DNA from: JBGQBN01 sp041494805
Lineage (GTDB): Bacteria > Acidobacteriota > Terriglobia > Terriglobales > Acidobacteriaceae
Assembly (NCBI GenBank): GCA_041494805.1
Contig: JBGQBN010000023.1
Location: forward strand, 1-55,127
Direction of reading: 5' to 3'
Length of the DNA: 55,127 nucleotides
Below, one piece after another: positions 34,429 through 42,703 of this stretch (position 1 is its first letter; the number at the start of each line of letters is the position of its first letter). A model generated the notes under the pieces. It was not told the DNA's origin, searched no databases, and was given only the letters and a program-made list of their open reading frames with translations. A program made the translations under genes and the position numbers.

Positions 34429-37203
34429 GTGCGCAAAGACGTGGCTAGCCGCTCTCAGTCGTGGAGAGGCATGACCCCAGGCGCTAAGGTGTTTATCAGC
34501 CTTGTCGTCGTCGCGGGCACATGTGTGCTGCTTTACGGAGCCATCGAACCGACCAGCAGGAACATCGCCCAATTCATCTGCTACCTGCTGATAGCCATTC
34601 TGGCGTCACGGCTCAAAGTCAATCTGCCCGGGATCACGGGCACGATGTCAGTCAATTTCCTGTTCATTCTGTTGGGCGTGCTGGAACTGAGCTTCGCGGA
34701 AACCCTGGTCCTAGGGACGGCCGCCATCCTGGTCCAGTGTTTCTACCGTGATCGTCCTAGCGCGATTCAGGTCACGTTCAACATCTGCGCCAGTGCGTTC
34801 TCGATTGCGGTGGCCTATGGCGTGTATCACCTCGCCCTGGTTCGCTGGCAGATGACCAATCATCCGCTGATGCTGGTGGTCGCGGCTTCCACTTACTTCG
34901 CGGCCAACACCGGTTCGATTGCCACCGTGATCTCGCTCACCGAGGGTAAGTCGCTGAAGAAGATCTGGGTGGAATGCTATTTCTGGTCCCTCCCTTATTA
35001 CCTGGTGGGCGCTGGATTCGCCGGCATGGTCGGCTGGTTCAATCGTCAGTTTGGCTGGCAAACGTCGCTGCTGGTCGTGCCCGTCATCTACCTGATCTAC
35101 CGCTCGTACCGTCTCTATCTGGGCAAACTGGAGGACGAGAAGCGGCACGTTGAGGAGATGTCAGACCTGCACCTGCGCACGATTGAGGCGCTGGCGCTAG
35201 CCATTGAAGCCAAGGATCACACTACTCACGACCACCTGCAGCGCGTCCGCGTGTACGCCATCGAGGTAGCCAAGGAACTGGGCGTGACCCCGGCGGAAAT
35301 GGAAGCTCTGAATGCCGCATCTCTCTTGCATGACATCGGCAAGCTCGCGGTACCAGAACACATCATTTCCAAACCTGGCCGCCTCACCCCGGAAGAATTC
35401 GAGAAGATGAAGATTCATCCGGTGATCGGGGCAGAGATCCTGGAGCGGGTCCGTTTCCCCTATCCGGTGGTGCCGATTGTGCGGGCGCACCACGAGAAAT
35501 GGGACGGGACGGGATATCCCTTCGGCATACGGGGAGAGGAAATTCCAGTTGGCGCCCGAATTCTTTCTGCGGTTGATTTTCTGGACGCACTGGCCTCAGA
35601 CCGGCAATACCGGCGCGCTTTGCCGCTGGAAGAGGTCATGCAACGCTTGGGTGAAGAATCTGGCAAGTCCTTTGATCCCAAAGTGGTTGATATCCTGCAG
35701 AAGCGCTACCTCAAGCTCGAAAAGCTGGTGGAATCACAGTTCGGACACGAGGTTGCCTCTATTCTTTCCACCGACGTGAAGGTGGAACGCGGCCTTGCGC
35801 CGGCGGCGGGATTTGAAGACATTACAGTCAAGGATGCGCCCGGGCAGGAAGCCACCTTCCTCTCCTCAATCGCGGCGGCGCGGCAGGAGGCGCAGACTCT
35901 GTTCGAACTCAGCCAGGACCTGGGAGCCTCGCTCAGCCTGGGTGAGACACTGTCCGTCTTTTCCGTGAAACTGAGGCGACTGGTTCCCTACGACGCCATC
36001 GCCATCTACGTCCGGCGTGGCACTGAATTAATCCCGGAATACGTGAATGGCGACAACTTCCGGCTCTTCGCTTCGCTCCGTATTCCTCTGGGCCAGGGGC
36101 TGTCGGGATGGGTGGCGCAGAACAAGAAACCGATCATCAACGGCAATCCCTCAGTCGAGCCGGGGTACCTGAATGATCCCACCAAGTTCAGCACACTACG
36201 CTCTGGAATGGCGATTCCCCTGGAAGGCCTGGCTGGAGTAGTGGGCGTGCTTGCCCTCTACCATGCGGAACGAGACGCATTCACTTCCGATCACCTGCGC
36301 ATCCTGCTGGCCATCAGTTCCAAGATGGCGCTGGCCATCGAGAACGCGCTGAAGTACGAGCAGGCCGAAAGCTCCGCCACGACGGATTACCTCACGGGGC
36401 TGCCCAACGCGCGTTCTCTCTTCCTGCAACTCGATCGGGAACTGGCCCGCTGCAAACGTGACACCTCGGCCCTTACCGTCATGGTCTGTGATATGGACGG
36501 ATTCAAACAGATCAATGACCGCTTCGGCCACATAGAGGGCAACCGCGTCCTGCGCTTGTTCGCGCAAGCTCTGAAGGAGAGCTGCCGCGAGTATGACTAC
36601 GTGGCCCGGATGGGCGGAGACGAATTTGTGGTCGTGGCCCCTGGGTTGCCTCCGGAGGCGGCCGCCAAGAAAGCGGAGCAACTTCGCGACCTGGCAAAGC
36701 AGGCCGGCAAAGAAGTTTGTCGCGAGGACATTCTCTCCCTGAGTGTTGGACAAGCCCTGTATCCCGAAGATGGGCGCGATGCAGAGGAACTTCTGGCCGA
36801 AGCCGACCGCCGCATGTACCTCGAAAAGCAGAAGCAGCCTTCCCGCAAGAACCGCAGGCTGTATCCGCGGATGAAATGCCGGGTCACTATCGAGTTCCAT
36901 GCACAGGGGGCGGAAGGCCCGGTGCTGGGCAACTTGACCGACGTCAGCCTGGGGGGCTGCTATGTGGAGACCAGCACCATTGTGCCGCCCGGCACCAAGC
37001 TCAAGATTGTTTTTTCCATCGATGATGGCAGCATGCAGGCCGAAGGTAGCGTGGTGCGAATCGATCCTGGATCTGGTATCGCAGTGGAGTTTACCGACAT
37101 GGGTCGCGAAGAGAGGGATAAGATGCACCGCGTCCTGGAGTTCGTCCACAACACCACGATGTTCTATGACAACCGCTACTTCACGAAGCTTATGAATCGT
37201 TGA
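34429..37203 (+). CDS. Membrane GGDEF/HD-GYP/GAF/PilZ cyclic-di-GMP protein
   Basis: 924 residues with an unusual order. Seven to eight membrane helices (~20-230) are followed by an HD-GYP domain (~240-430) with LLHDIGKLAVPEHI and HHEKWDGTGYPFG intact. A GAF domain (~490-640) precedes a GGDEF domain (~655-810) with ARMGGDEFVVVAPG. A PilZ domain (~812-915) follows, with KNRRLYPRMKCRVTIEF and VSLGGCYVETS. It can in principle make, degrade and sense cyclic-di-GMP. The GGDEF site is canonical and has no clear RxxD inhibitory site immediately upstream. Start is GTG 34429; ATG 34471 is an alternative. Confidence 0.9.
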   Translation: MRKDVASRSQSWRGMTPGAKVFISLVVVAGTCVLLYGAIEPTSRNIAQFICYLLIAILASRLKVNLPGITGTMSVNFLFILLGVLELSFAETLVLGTAAILVQCFYRDRPSAIQVTFNICASAFSIAVAYGVYHLALVRWQMTNHPLMLVVAASTYFAANTGSIATVISLTEGKSLKKIWVECYFWSLPYYLVGAGFAGMVGWFNRQFGWQTSLLVVPVIYLIYRSYRLYLGKLEDEKRHVEEMSDLHLRTIEALALAIEAKDHTTHDHLQRVRVYAIEVAKELGVTPAEMEALNAASLLHDIGKLAVPEHIISKPGRLTPEEFEKMKIHPVIGAEILERVRFPYPVVPIVRAHHEKWDGTGYPFGIRGEEIPVGARILSAVDFLDALASDRQYRRALPLEEVMQRLGEESGKSFDPKVVDILQKRYLKLEKLVESQFGHEVASILSTDVKVERGLAPAAGFEDITVKDAPGQEATFLSSIAAARQEAQTLFELSQDLGASLSLGETLSVFSVKLRRLVPYDAIAIYVRRGTELIPEYVNGDNFRLFASLRIPLGQGLSGWVAQNKKPIINGNPSVEPGYLNDPTKFSTLRSGMAIPLEGLAGVVGVLALYHAERDAFTSDHLRILLAISSKMALAIENALKYEQAESSATTDYLTGLPNARSLFLQLDRELARCKRDTSALTVMVCDMDGFKQINDRFGHIEGNRVLRLFAQALKESCREYDYVARMGGDEFVVVAPGLPPEAAAKKAEQLRDLAKQAGKEVCREDILSLSVGQALYPEDGRDAEELLAEADRRMYLEKQKQPSRKNRRLYPRMKCRVTIEFHAQGAEGPVLGNLTDVSLGGCYVETSTIVPPGTKLKIVFSIDDGSMQAEGSVVRIDPGSGIAVEFTDMGREERDKMHRVLEFVHNTTMFYDNRYFTKLMNR

Positions 37204-37358
37204 TCGCAAAGAATCCCATACAAGAAACCCATACCTAGAGGCGCCGGCAGCACTCTCCTTGCCGTCAGCCACCCTATACTTTGTGACGTGATGGAAGGAA
37301 TGCCGCAGTTCGCAGCGGCTGTGGGACACAACTAGATCAGAGTTCCAGAAGGTCGGAC

Positions 37359-37805
37359 TTACTTGCGGCCCGGATGGAACTCTCCCTTATCGGAAAACTG
37401 CGAATAGGGCCACTCGTTCCTCTTGGCAGGGACGACAGTGGCGGCGGCAACCGGCGCGGACTCGCTTCCCCAGTCGGCCGGAACTGGATGGATGCACCAG
37501 ACATTTCCCGGCTGCTCGAGCGCAAGGCCCACAAGCCAGTACTTGCCGTCGGCGCCCAGTGGGACGCAGTTGGCAACTCGAGCCATTACACTTTTCCCGC
37601 CCGGGAGTTCGTCCATACGAATTGGCATTCCTGGTTCCAATGCCCGCGCAAGGCGCACGCCACACCCCTGCATATTCACGACCAGGGTATGGCACTGCTC
37701 GGAAAACTTGATGGCTGGGTCCATGCTGGTAAGGCGCAGCGGGATCTGTGCCCGAATTCGAGTACCGCGCCGTGCTGACTCCGGCGATTTCGCGGGCGAT
37801 TCCAT
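37359..37805 (-). CDS. PilZ-domain protein
   Basis: A 148-residue protein with a PilZ-like fold: RRGTRIRAQIPLRLTSMD near the N-terminus (RxxxR cyclic-di-GMP contact, with an extra Arg), then VVNMQGCGVRLAR, which fits the (D/N)xSxxG motif only loosely (N-M-Q-G-C-G), so ligand binding is uncertain. The tail is Pro/Ala-rich. It converges on the GGDEF/HD-GYP/PilZ gene and lies downstream of the radical SAM gene, 120 bp away, so it may be an effector of the cyclic-di-GMP protein rather than part of the peptide cluster. Confidence 0.72.
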   Translation of the reverse strand: MESPAKSPESARRGTRIRAQIPLRLTSMDPAIKFSEQCHTLVVNMQGCGVRLARALEPGMPIRMDELPGGKSVMARVANCVPLGADGKYWLVGLALEQPGNVWCIHPVPADWGSESAPVAAATVVPAKRNEWPYSQFSDKGEFHPGRK

Positions 37806-37925
37806 AGAACGTCTCTTGAAATTCTACGTCGGAAAACTCTCGGTGTTGACGGCTGCCCGGTGCCGCGGTGCACCAAAGTAACCATGGGACCCAGTTGCTT
37901 TAGCAAAGTTGGCCGCAGAATCAGC

Positions 37926-39020
37926 CTAGAGCGCGAGGGTCTGTATCTGAATCAGTGGGCCGGGACTGCTGACTCGGGCGTTCCTCAGCATGTTCGCGGA
38001 AGGGATTCCCGTGCGATGGAACGACTTCTCACAGTCCGCCGTCGAGGGCCCGCGCATGGTGCCTTCCATGTAAGCCAGGCCCGGGCACCGAGTACAGGTC
38101 CCAACGTGACTACAGGTCGAGCAGACCGGTAGATCTCGGGCATGAATAGATCGCACTTCGTTTAACTCCGGCGAGTTCTGCCAGATGTCAATGAACTTCT
38201 GCCGGCGCACATTGCCGCTGGGCAGCGGGAATTGGACGCAGGGGAAAACGTCTCCATAGGGCGTAATGTAAGCTGCGGTGTGCCCGGCGCTGCAGGGAAA
38301 TCCTTCCATGACCTCATCGTCCGGTGGCGGTGGCGGGGCGCAGAAGTCTTTCACGTTTCCCACCAAGTCCTGGTTGTGGAAGACGGCATTCAGCTCTGTA
38401 CCTGGAATCCGCAGATTCAGGATTGTAGTGTCGCCGTCGATCTTGGGCGTGATCGTCGGGTCCAATGTATAGGTCACGCCCAGTTCACGGGCCAGTGCCT
38501 GAACTCCGGCATGGTCGCCCAGGTTCGCCGTCATTAGCACATTCGCGATCGTCACTTTCAGCCTTTGTGCCTTCAGGAAGCGAATAGCCTCGACACTACG
38601 TTTCAGCGAGCCGGGCAGTTTTGTGATGGCATCGTGAACTTCACGCCGGTGGGAGTAGATGCTGATTTGTATGTCCTCGACGCCCAACTCCCGCAGGCGG
38701 CGGGCTTCCGGCTCGCGGATCATCACGCCGTTGGTCTTGATTCTAACGTTGAACAGCAAACGGCGCGCATGGGTCAGGATTTCGAAGAAATCGCGGCGCA
38801 TGAGCACTTCGCCGCCACTCAGAGTCAGGAAGAAAGTACCGGCCAAGGCCAGTTGTTCCAGGACGTCTTTGATTTCGGCGGTAGTCATCTCGCCGTGGTC
38901 GTCGTGCTCGAGGTAGCAGTGAACGCAACGCTCGTTGCACCGGTAGGTGATGTCGAGGTGGACGCCCAGAGGCACGCCCAGTTCGAGGGCCCGCTCGTTC
39001 ATCTCCTGCATCAGGCTCAT
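37926..39020 (-). CDS. Radical SAM/SPASM peptide-modifying enzyme
   Basis: 364 residues. The 4Fe-4S AdoMet motif CxxxCxxC is at Cys28, Cys32 and Cys35 (DITYRCNERCVHCYLEHDD), followed by FFLTLSGGEVLMRRDFFEIL (GGE motif). The C-terminal SPASM domain has about eight Cys (GFPCSAGHTAAYITPYGDVFPC, VCSTCSHVGTCTRC, TADC) for auxiliary clusters. PqqE, sactipeptide synthases and mycofactocin MftC share this plan. The start overlaps the PqqD-like gene by 4 bp (ATGA). It probably modifies the precursor encoded at 40634; the bond formed cannot be predicted. The last ~30 residues are unrelated tail. Confidence 0.9.
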   Translation of the reverse strand: MSLMQEMNERALELGVPLGVHLDITYRCNERCVHCYLEHDDHGEMTTAEIKDVLEQLALAGTFFLTLSGGEVLMRRDFFEILTHARRLLFNVRIKTNGVMIREPEARRLRELGVEDIQISIYSHRREVHDAITKLPGSLKRSVEAIRFLKAQRLKVTIANVLMTANLGDHAGVQALARELGVTYTLDPTITPKIDGDTTILNLRIPGTELNAVFHNQDLVGNVKDFCAPPPPPDDEVMEGFPCSAGHTAAYITPYGDVFPCVQFPLPSGNVRRQKFIDIWQNSPELNEVRSIHARDLPVCSTCSHVGTCTRCPGLAYMEGTMRGPSTADCEKSFHRTGIPSANMLRNARVSSPGPLIQIQTLAL

Positions 39021-39334
39021 GCCGCCTCCACTGGGTCGGAAGCCGAATTCTCAAAAGGACGATCAGAGACCAGAAGGATACCGTGCCGGGAAAGATCCTC
39101 CACGAACTGTTCCGCATCGCGGCGTGCGACTTCCGGCTCGACGTCAAACTCCTCGCAGACGACCTGAGTGACGATTCCAGACAGCGGCGTCCGGCCGTCT
39201 GCCGCGTGCCAAATCACGGTTGCTACTTCGTTCAGGGTGAAAAAGGTCGAATCGACGGCGGACATGACCATCATTTCGCCGCCCAGCATGCGGGCCGCAA
39301 TCGCGGTGCTCCTGGCGATGTACTTCTCGCTCAT
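39017..39334 (-). CDS. PqqD-family RiPP recognition element protein
   Basis: About 105 residues from ATG 39334; this start makes a 4-bp overlap (ATGA) with the upstream kinase stop, so it is preferred over the codon at 39349. The winged-helix fold is seen in ARMLGGEMMVMSAVDSTFFTLNEVATVIWHAADG and the second half VCEEFDVEPEVARRDAEQFVEDLSRHGIL. PqqD proteins bind the leader of a precursor peptide and present it to the radical SAM enzyme or kinase. The expected partner leader lies upstream at 40634-40813. Confidence 0.9.
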   Translation of the reverse strand: MSEKYIARSTAIAARMLGGEMMVMSAVDSTFFTLNEVATVIWHAADGRTPLSGIVTQVVCEEFDVEPEVARRDAEQFVEDLSRHGILLVSDRPFENSASDPVEAA

Positions 39335-40131
39335 CGGATCATGCTCCACACTCGCTCGTCGGGCACGAAGGTCAACCGTTGCACGGGCACACGATCCACA
39401 AATTCACAGGCTGACCGGAAAATCAGGCTCACCAGCTCCGCGTCCTCGGCAAAAAAAAGAATGTTCCGCAACAGGCAGCGTACGGCCTCGACCTTGCTCA
39501 CGGATTCAATTCGGTTCTCCGGGCCTTGCTCCAAGAAGAACAGCGTGTTGACCTGCGCGGAACAATTCTCGCCGACGCGGGCGAGGTCTCCGGCAAAGGG
39601 AGTTCCGCAGGCACGGTATCGGTCGGCATCGCGGCGCACATAGGAAATTTCATCAGTCAGCAGAGTCACATCCGGAGGCGCCATACGGGAAATCGTGGTT
39701 TTTCCCGCTCCGGATACGCCGGCGAACAGAAATGCGCGGCCATCGCGGACCGCACTTGCGGCATGCAGCAGGAATCCGTGTTCCCGCGCCAGGATCAGGG
39801 TATGCACGATACGCAATACGGAGTCGATGGAGTACGGATTCGCCGACTGCCTAATTCGTCCCCGGCCTGCGCGCGGGTCCCACTGCGCACGAAAGTCTCC
39901 CCGTCGCAGCTGCCACTGGCCATCCTGCATTTCCACGTGAACGTCTTCCTCAGATTCTATCTCTCCCGATGGCGTAACCAGGTCTACGTCGAATTCAAAT
40001 AGAGGCTGCTGGAAAGAAGCAATGAAGCCAGCGTAGCGCGTAGCCAGCAGTTCACGGAACGAAGAGTCCTGCGTGCGAAGCAGGATGGGCATCCCACCAA
40101 TCTCGACCGCGATTTCGTGCATATAACTCAC
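39331..40131 (-). CDS. HPr-kinase-like (HprK-related) peptide kinase
   Basis: 266 residues with a Walker A motif in LFAGVSGAGKTTISRM and preceding HGFLLHAASAVRDGRAF, the layout of the HprK/P C-terminal kinase domain. Acidic residues follow in LLTDEISYVRRD. The regulatory N-terminal domain of true HprK is replaced by an unrelated beta-rich part. In paeninodin-type lasso clusters, relatives phosphorylate the C-terminal Ser of the precursor. Here the neighbouring precursor also ends in Ser. The start is GTG 40131, overlapping the peptidase stop (GTGA); ATG 40122 is possible. Confidence 0.86.
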   Translation of the reverse strand: MSYMHEIAVEIGGMPILLRTQDSSFRELLATRYAGFIASFQQPLFEFDVDLVTPSGEIESEEDVHVEMQDGQWQLRRGDFRAQWDPRAGRGRIRQSANPYSIDSVLRIVHTLILAREHGFLLHAASAVRDGRAFLFAGVSGAGKTTISRMAPPDVTLLTDEISYVRRDADRYRACGTPFAGDLARVGENCSAQVNTLFFLEQGPENRIESVSKVEAVRCLLRNILFFAEDAELVSLIFRSACEFVDRVPVQRLTFVPDERVWSMIR

Positions 40132-40661
40132 GCGTGTTGTCCTGTGAGACTAAGGCCGGAATCCGCACTACGGCGCGAATGCAATCGCAACGCGACACGC
40201 TGGCTGAGGTCCGAATGGCAAAGTATCTGGCCAAGAATCAGGCGAAGTAGCGAGAGCCTCCGGCTGGGCGTCATGAGGCGACCCTGGCGACGAATCTCGG
40301 TGACCTTTCCCAACAACTCTCCCGCGCAAACCGGCGGATCGTCTTTCGGCATGGAGTCGCCTCGGGTGATGAGCAACAGCTCTTCGCCCAGGCGGAATTT
40401 CTTCACGCTGCGGTGAATAAAGAAGCGTCCCTCCCGGCGGTAGAGCACGATCTCCCCCGGCTTTGCCTGCTGCAATGTGTGGGAGCGAATGGTGACGAGA
40501 TCGCCCGGCCACAGGGTTGGCAGCATGCTGACTCCCGTGGTTCTTACCTGCAGCGTCCCCTGGGACTGCAGCACCTCGGCGGCCAGACCGCATCTGCATT
40601 GTTCCCGGGCCAGGGCGTTCATGGGGAGGCTGCCTACGACCTCTTCCGGTTGAACCGGCAT
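40128..40661 (-). CDS. S24/S26-type peptidase, candidate leader protease
   Basis: A soluble signal-peptidase-like protein with no membrane helix. The nucleophile motif is VRTTGVSMLPTLWPGD (Ser45). The general base appears to be His in RFFIHRSVKK, as in SipW/eukaryotic-type Ser-His signal peptidases, not the usual Lys. The GDSMPKDDPPV box and LLGKV follow. The start may be ATG 40661, which overlaps the precursor gene end by 28 bp, or ATG 40622, which begins 11 bp after its stop. The context suggests that it removes the RiPP leader, or has a related role such as maturation or release. It overlaps the kinase gene by 4 bp. Confidence 0.75.
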   Translation of the reverse strand: MPVQPEEVVGSLPMNALAREQCRCGLAAEVLQSQGTLQVRTTGVSMLPTLWPGDLVTIRSHTLQQAKPGEIVLYRREGRFFIHRSVKKFRLGEELLLITRGDSMPKDDPPVCAGELLGKVTEIRRQGRLMTPSRRLSLLRLILGQILCHSDLSQRVALRLHSRRSADSGLSLTGQHA

Positions 40662-40813
40662 TGTGCCTGGGTGCGGCTGATTTTTCCACAGGCCAGCGCC
40701 AGGGTTTCAAACGCACGCTCGTAGCGAAACTCGGGTTTGTGGTACGGTTTTTTGCCGGCGCCCGGGCCCGGTGTGCTCCGGTCTTCTCCAGAAGGTCGGT
40801 TCTTCTGAGTCAT
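40634..40813 (-). CDS. RiPP precursor peptide
   Basis: A 59-codon gene, ATG 40813 to TAG 40634. The N-terminal ~20 residues are Gly/Pro-rich, followed by the leader motif KKPYHKPEF (YxxPxF, like the RRE-binding YxxPxL of lasso leaders) and FETLALACGK. The likely core from Ala41 has Cys42 and Cys52 and ends CRFNRKRS with a terminal Ser. It sits directly before the S26 peptidase, kinase, PqqD and radical SAM genes. The ribosome site is weak (GAAGCGA). Calling it a precursor is inference from size, motif and place; no cleavage site is assured. Confidence 0.8.
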   Translation of the reverse strand: MTQKNRPSGEDRSTPGPGAGKKPYHKPEFRYERAFETLALACGKISRTQAQCRFNRKRS

Positions 40814-40872
40814 GGAAATCGCTTCACGCTACGGCGATGTTGGCCTGACACTTCCAGCCGGCCTCAGAGCGT

Positions 40873-40895
40873 CTACAGAATAACGCAGTCTGTAG
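40873..40895. promoter_or_regulatory. Stem-loop in the precursor leader region
   Basis: A perfect 7-bp inverted repeat, CTACAGA / TCTGTAG, with a 9-nt loop is flanked on both sides by GCCGGC-type palindromes. It lies between the ABC permease and the precursor ATG, about 60 bp upstream of the latter. It could terminate or attenuate transcription from the exporter genes, or control the precursor. No T-run is present. Confidence 0.4.
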
Positions 40896-40949
40896 CCGGC
40901 CAGTTAGACAAATGCTGGCCGTTGTTGCCTGAGCAGATGCCGGGAAATC

Positions 40950-41774
40950 CTAGTAAAAAGAGAGCGTGCCTTCGAGCCTCGCACGGCGCAGAGTGTGGGA
41001 GAAAACCATCATGCTGAACGGCAGCAAAATCAGGGAAAACATAAGGAGAATGCCGATTTCGCCGCTTAGTTCAGAGAAGCCCGACCCTTGTAGCAAGGCC
41101 AGCCGCATTGCATTCAGGGAATGGGTGATGGGAATCAGTTCGGCCACGATCTGCAACGGCTTAGGAAGAGTTGCGACTGGGAATAGTGTCCCGGTCATGA
41201 ACCATACCCCGGATCCCAATAGCCACACCACCGCCGAGCCTTTCTGGATAGCCAACTGTAATGCTGCCGCCATGATGCCGATGGCAACCGCGACGGCCAA
41301 CGACAGCCCGAAAATCACCACAGCTGCCGGAATGTTCGGGGTGTGAGGCGGTGTTCCAAACAGCAAGAGCCCTGCTCCCAGGTAAAACAGCAATTGCACT
41401 GTGTTGCCGGCAAAAGCTGACATCGCGCTGAGGAAGACCAGCGCCGGTGCAGGCGTTGCGGTCGTCATCAATAGTTCCAACGTCCCTGTCTGCTGGGCTT
41501 CCTGCACCGTGGACAGGAACGCATTGATTCCCATCACCATGAACGTATAGAGGCCGGTGCCGACCAGGAGGAAAGGGAAGTACTCCACTCCGTCCGGACG
41601 GAAACCGGGGCCGATAGCGCGCGAAAGATAATAGAACGCCGCGAGTTCGGCGACGGTACCCGCGGCCGCAATCAGGAAGCCGATTCGGTATCGAATCGCG
41701 GTCAAAAAGTCGCGGCGCGCGATGGCCGCCATCTTGTCGAGCAGGCTGGCAAGTTTCATCGAAAACAGCTTCAT
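40950..41774 (-). CDS. ABC transporter permease (ABC-2 type)
   Basis: About 274 residues from ATG 41774, which overlaps the ATPase stop by 4 bp (ATGA); the longer frame up to 42002 runs inside the ATPase gene and is not used. Six membrane helices of the ABC-2 exporter fold include RYRIGFLIAAAGTVAELAAFYYLS, NAFLSTVQEAQQTGTLELLMTTATP and FPVATLPKPLQIVAELIPITHSLNAMR. It is predicted to export the modified peptide or provide immunity, together with the ATPase. It is the second gene of the peptide cluster. Confidence 0.85.
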   Translation of the reverse strand: MKLFSMKLASLLDKMAAIARRDFLTAIRYRIGFLIAAAGTVAELAAFYYLSRAIGPGFRPDGVEYFPFLLVGTGLYTFMVMGINAFLSTVQEAQQTGTLELLMTTATPAPALVFLSAMSAFAGNTVQLLFYLGAGLLLFGTPPHTPNIPAAVVIFGLSLAVAVAIGIMAAALQLAIQKGSAVVWLLGSGVWFMTGTLFPVATLPKPLQIVAELIPITHSLNAMRLALLQGSGFSELSGEIGILLMFSLILLPFSMMVFSHTLRRARLEGTLSFY

Positions 41775-42568
41775 CGAAAGTTCCTGGGCATCAGTTCTGC
41801 CGACTCGTCCAGTTCGCCCGTGGTCTGGAAATAGAAAGAGCGCAGCGACTCCACAAGGCTGCCGCCAACCGTCCGATAAGCCGCGAGCCTGCCTTGGTGC
41901 AACACCGCCACCGAGTCGCCCACGGCTGCGGCTTCGTTGAAACTGTGGGTGGCCAGGATCACGGTAGATCCCTCGGCCGGCAGCTCGCGAACCAAATTCC
42001 AAAAGTGGGCGACCGAGGCCGGATCAAGGCTGCGGGTGGGCTCATCCAACAGGATGACCGAAGGCTTCTTAATTAGAGCGCGAGCCATCCCCAGTCTCTG
42101 GTACATGCCGCTGGAAAACTTCATGACCAAAGTATCCGCTGCGTCCAGCAGACCAGTCCGCGCCAGCATGTCCTCGATGTGCTGCGCCCGCGACTTGCGT
42201 GGGACGTCATCCAGCGCAGCAAAGAAGTCGAGATTCTCCCGGGCTGAGAGCCGGGGAAAGAACGACCTCTCGGAAGCAATCGCAAAGCCCACGTGCTTGC
42301 GGACCAGGTGAGGCTCCGTGCGCGTGTCCGCACCTTCGACCATGACCCGGCCGGCGTCGGGCAATAGCATGGTAGAAACCAGCTTCAGGGTGGTGGTCTT
42401 GCCGCTGCCGTTGGGCCCCAACAGCACTAGCACCTTTCCTCTGGCAACGCTCAACGAGACCTGGGCTAGAGCTTGCGTGTTTCCGCTCCGCTCTCTGCCC
42501 ATCCAATTAAACAGAGCCGGCCGGTGCTGGAATATCTTGCTCACGGACTCGAGCACGATGCTGTCCAT
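41771..42568 (-). CDS. ABC transporter ATP-binding protein
   Basis: About 265 residues from ATG 42568. Walker A is LLGPNGSGKTTTLKL, the signature KFSSGMYQRLGMARAL, Walker B SVILLDEPTRSLDP and the switch His in ILATHSFNEA. The signature is SSGMYQR rather than LSGGQ, as in many ABC-2 drug/peptide exporters. Its stop overlaps the permease start. It is the first gene of the peptide operon; a TATAAT element lies 64 bp upstream. The longer frame to 42724 would run into the divergent gene and is rejected. Confidence 0.88.
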   Translation of the reverse strand: MDSIVLESVSKIFQHRPALFNWMGRERSGNTQALAQVSLSVARGKVLVLLGPNGSGKTTTLKLVSTMLLPDAGRVMVEGADTRTEPHLVRKHVGFAIASERSFFPRLSARENLDFFAALDDVPRKSRAQHIEDMLARTGLLDAADTLVMKFSSGMYQRLGMARALIKKPSVILLDEPTRSLDPASVAHFWNLVRELPAEGSTVILATHSFNEAAAVGDSVAVLHQGRLAAYRTVGGSLVESLRSFYFQTTGELDESAELMPRNFR

Positions 42569-42631
42569 ATTTCTCGTCAAAAACAAATTCGTTCTGCGTC
42601 GTAATCGGAAATGATGGCTGGAGGTCTCTGT

Positions 42632-42637
42632 ATTATA
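42632..42637 (-). promoter_or_regulatory. Possible -10 element of the peptide-exporter operon
   Basis: A perfect TATAAT reads on the minus strand, giving a leader of about 57 nt to the ATPase start. A matching -35 at the usual 17-bp spacing (GCGGAA) is poor, so an activator may be needed, or this is chance. The same short region must also contain the promoter for the divergent nucleotidyltransferase. Confidence 0.4.
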
Positions 42638-42703
42638 GTGTCGGTTGCCGGGATTTCCGCGCCCGCGTGGGGATTGTTGATCTGAGGGAGCCGCATTCAC
42701 AGC

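Noticed and set aside
36196..37329. Minus-strand 377-residue ORF
   Set aside because: Antisense shadow of the GGDEF/HD-GYP/PilZ gene, whose motifs are intact on the plus strand.
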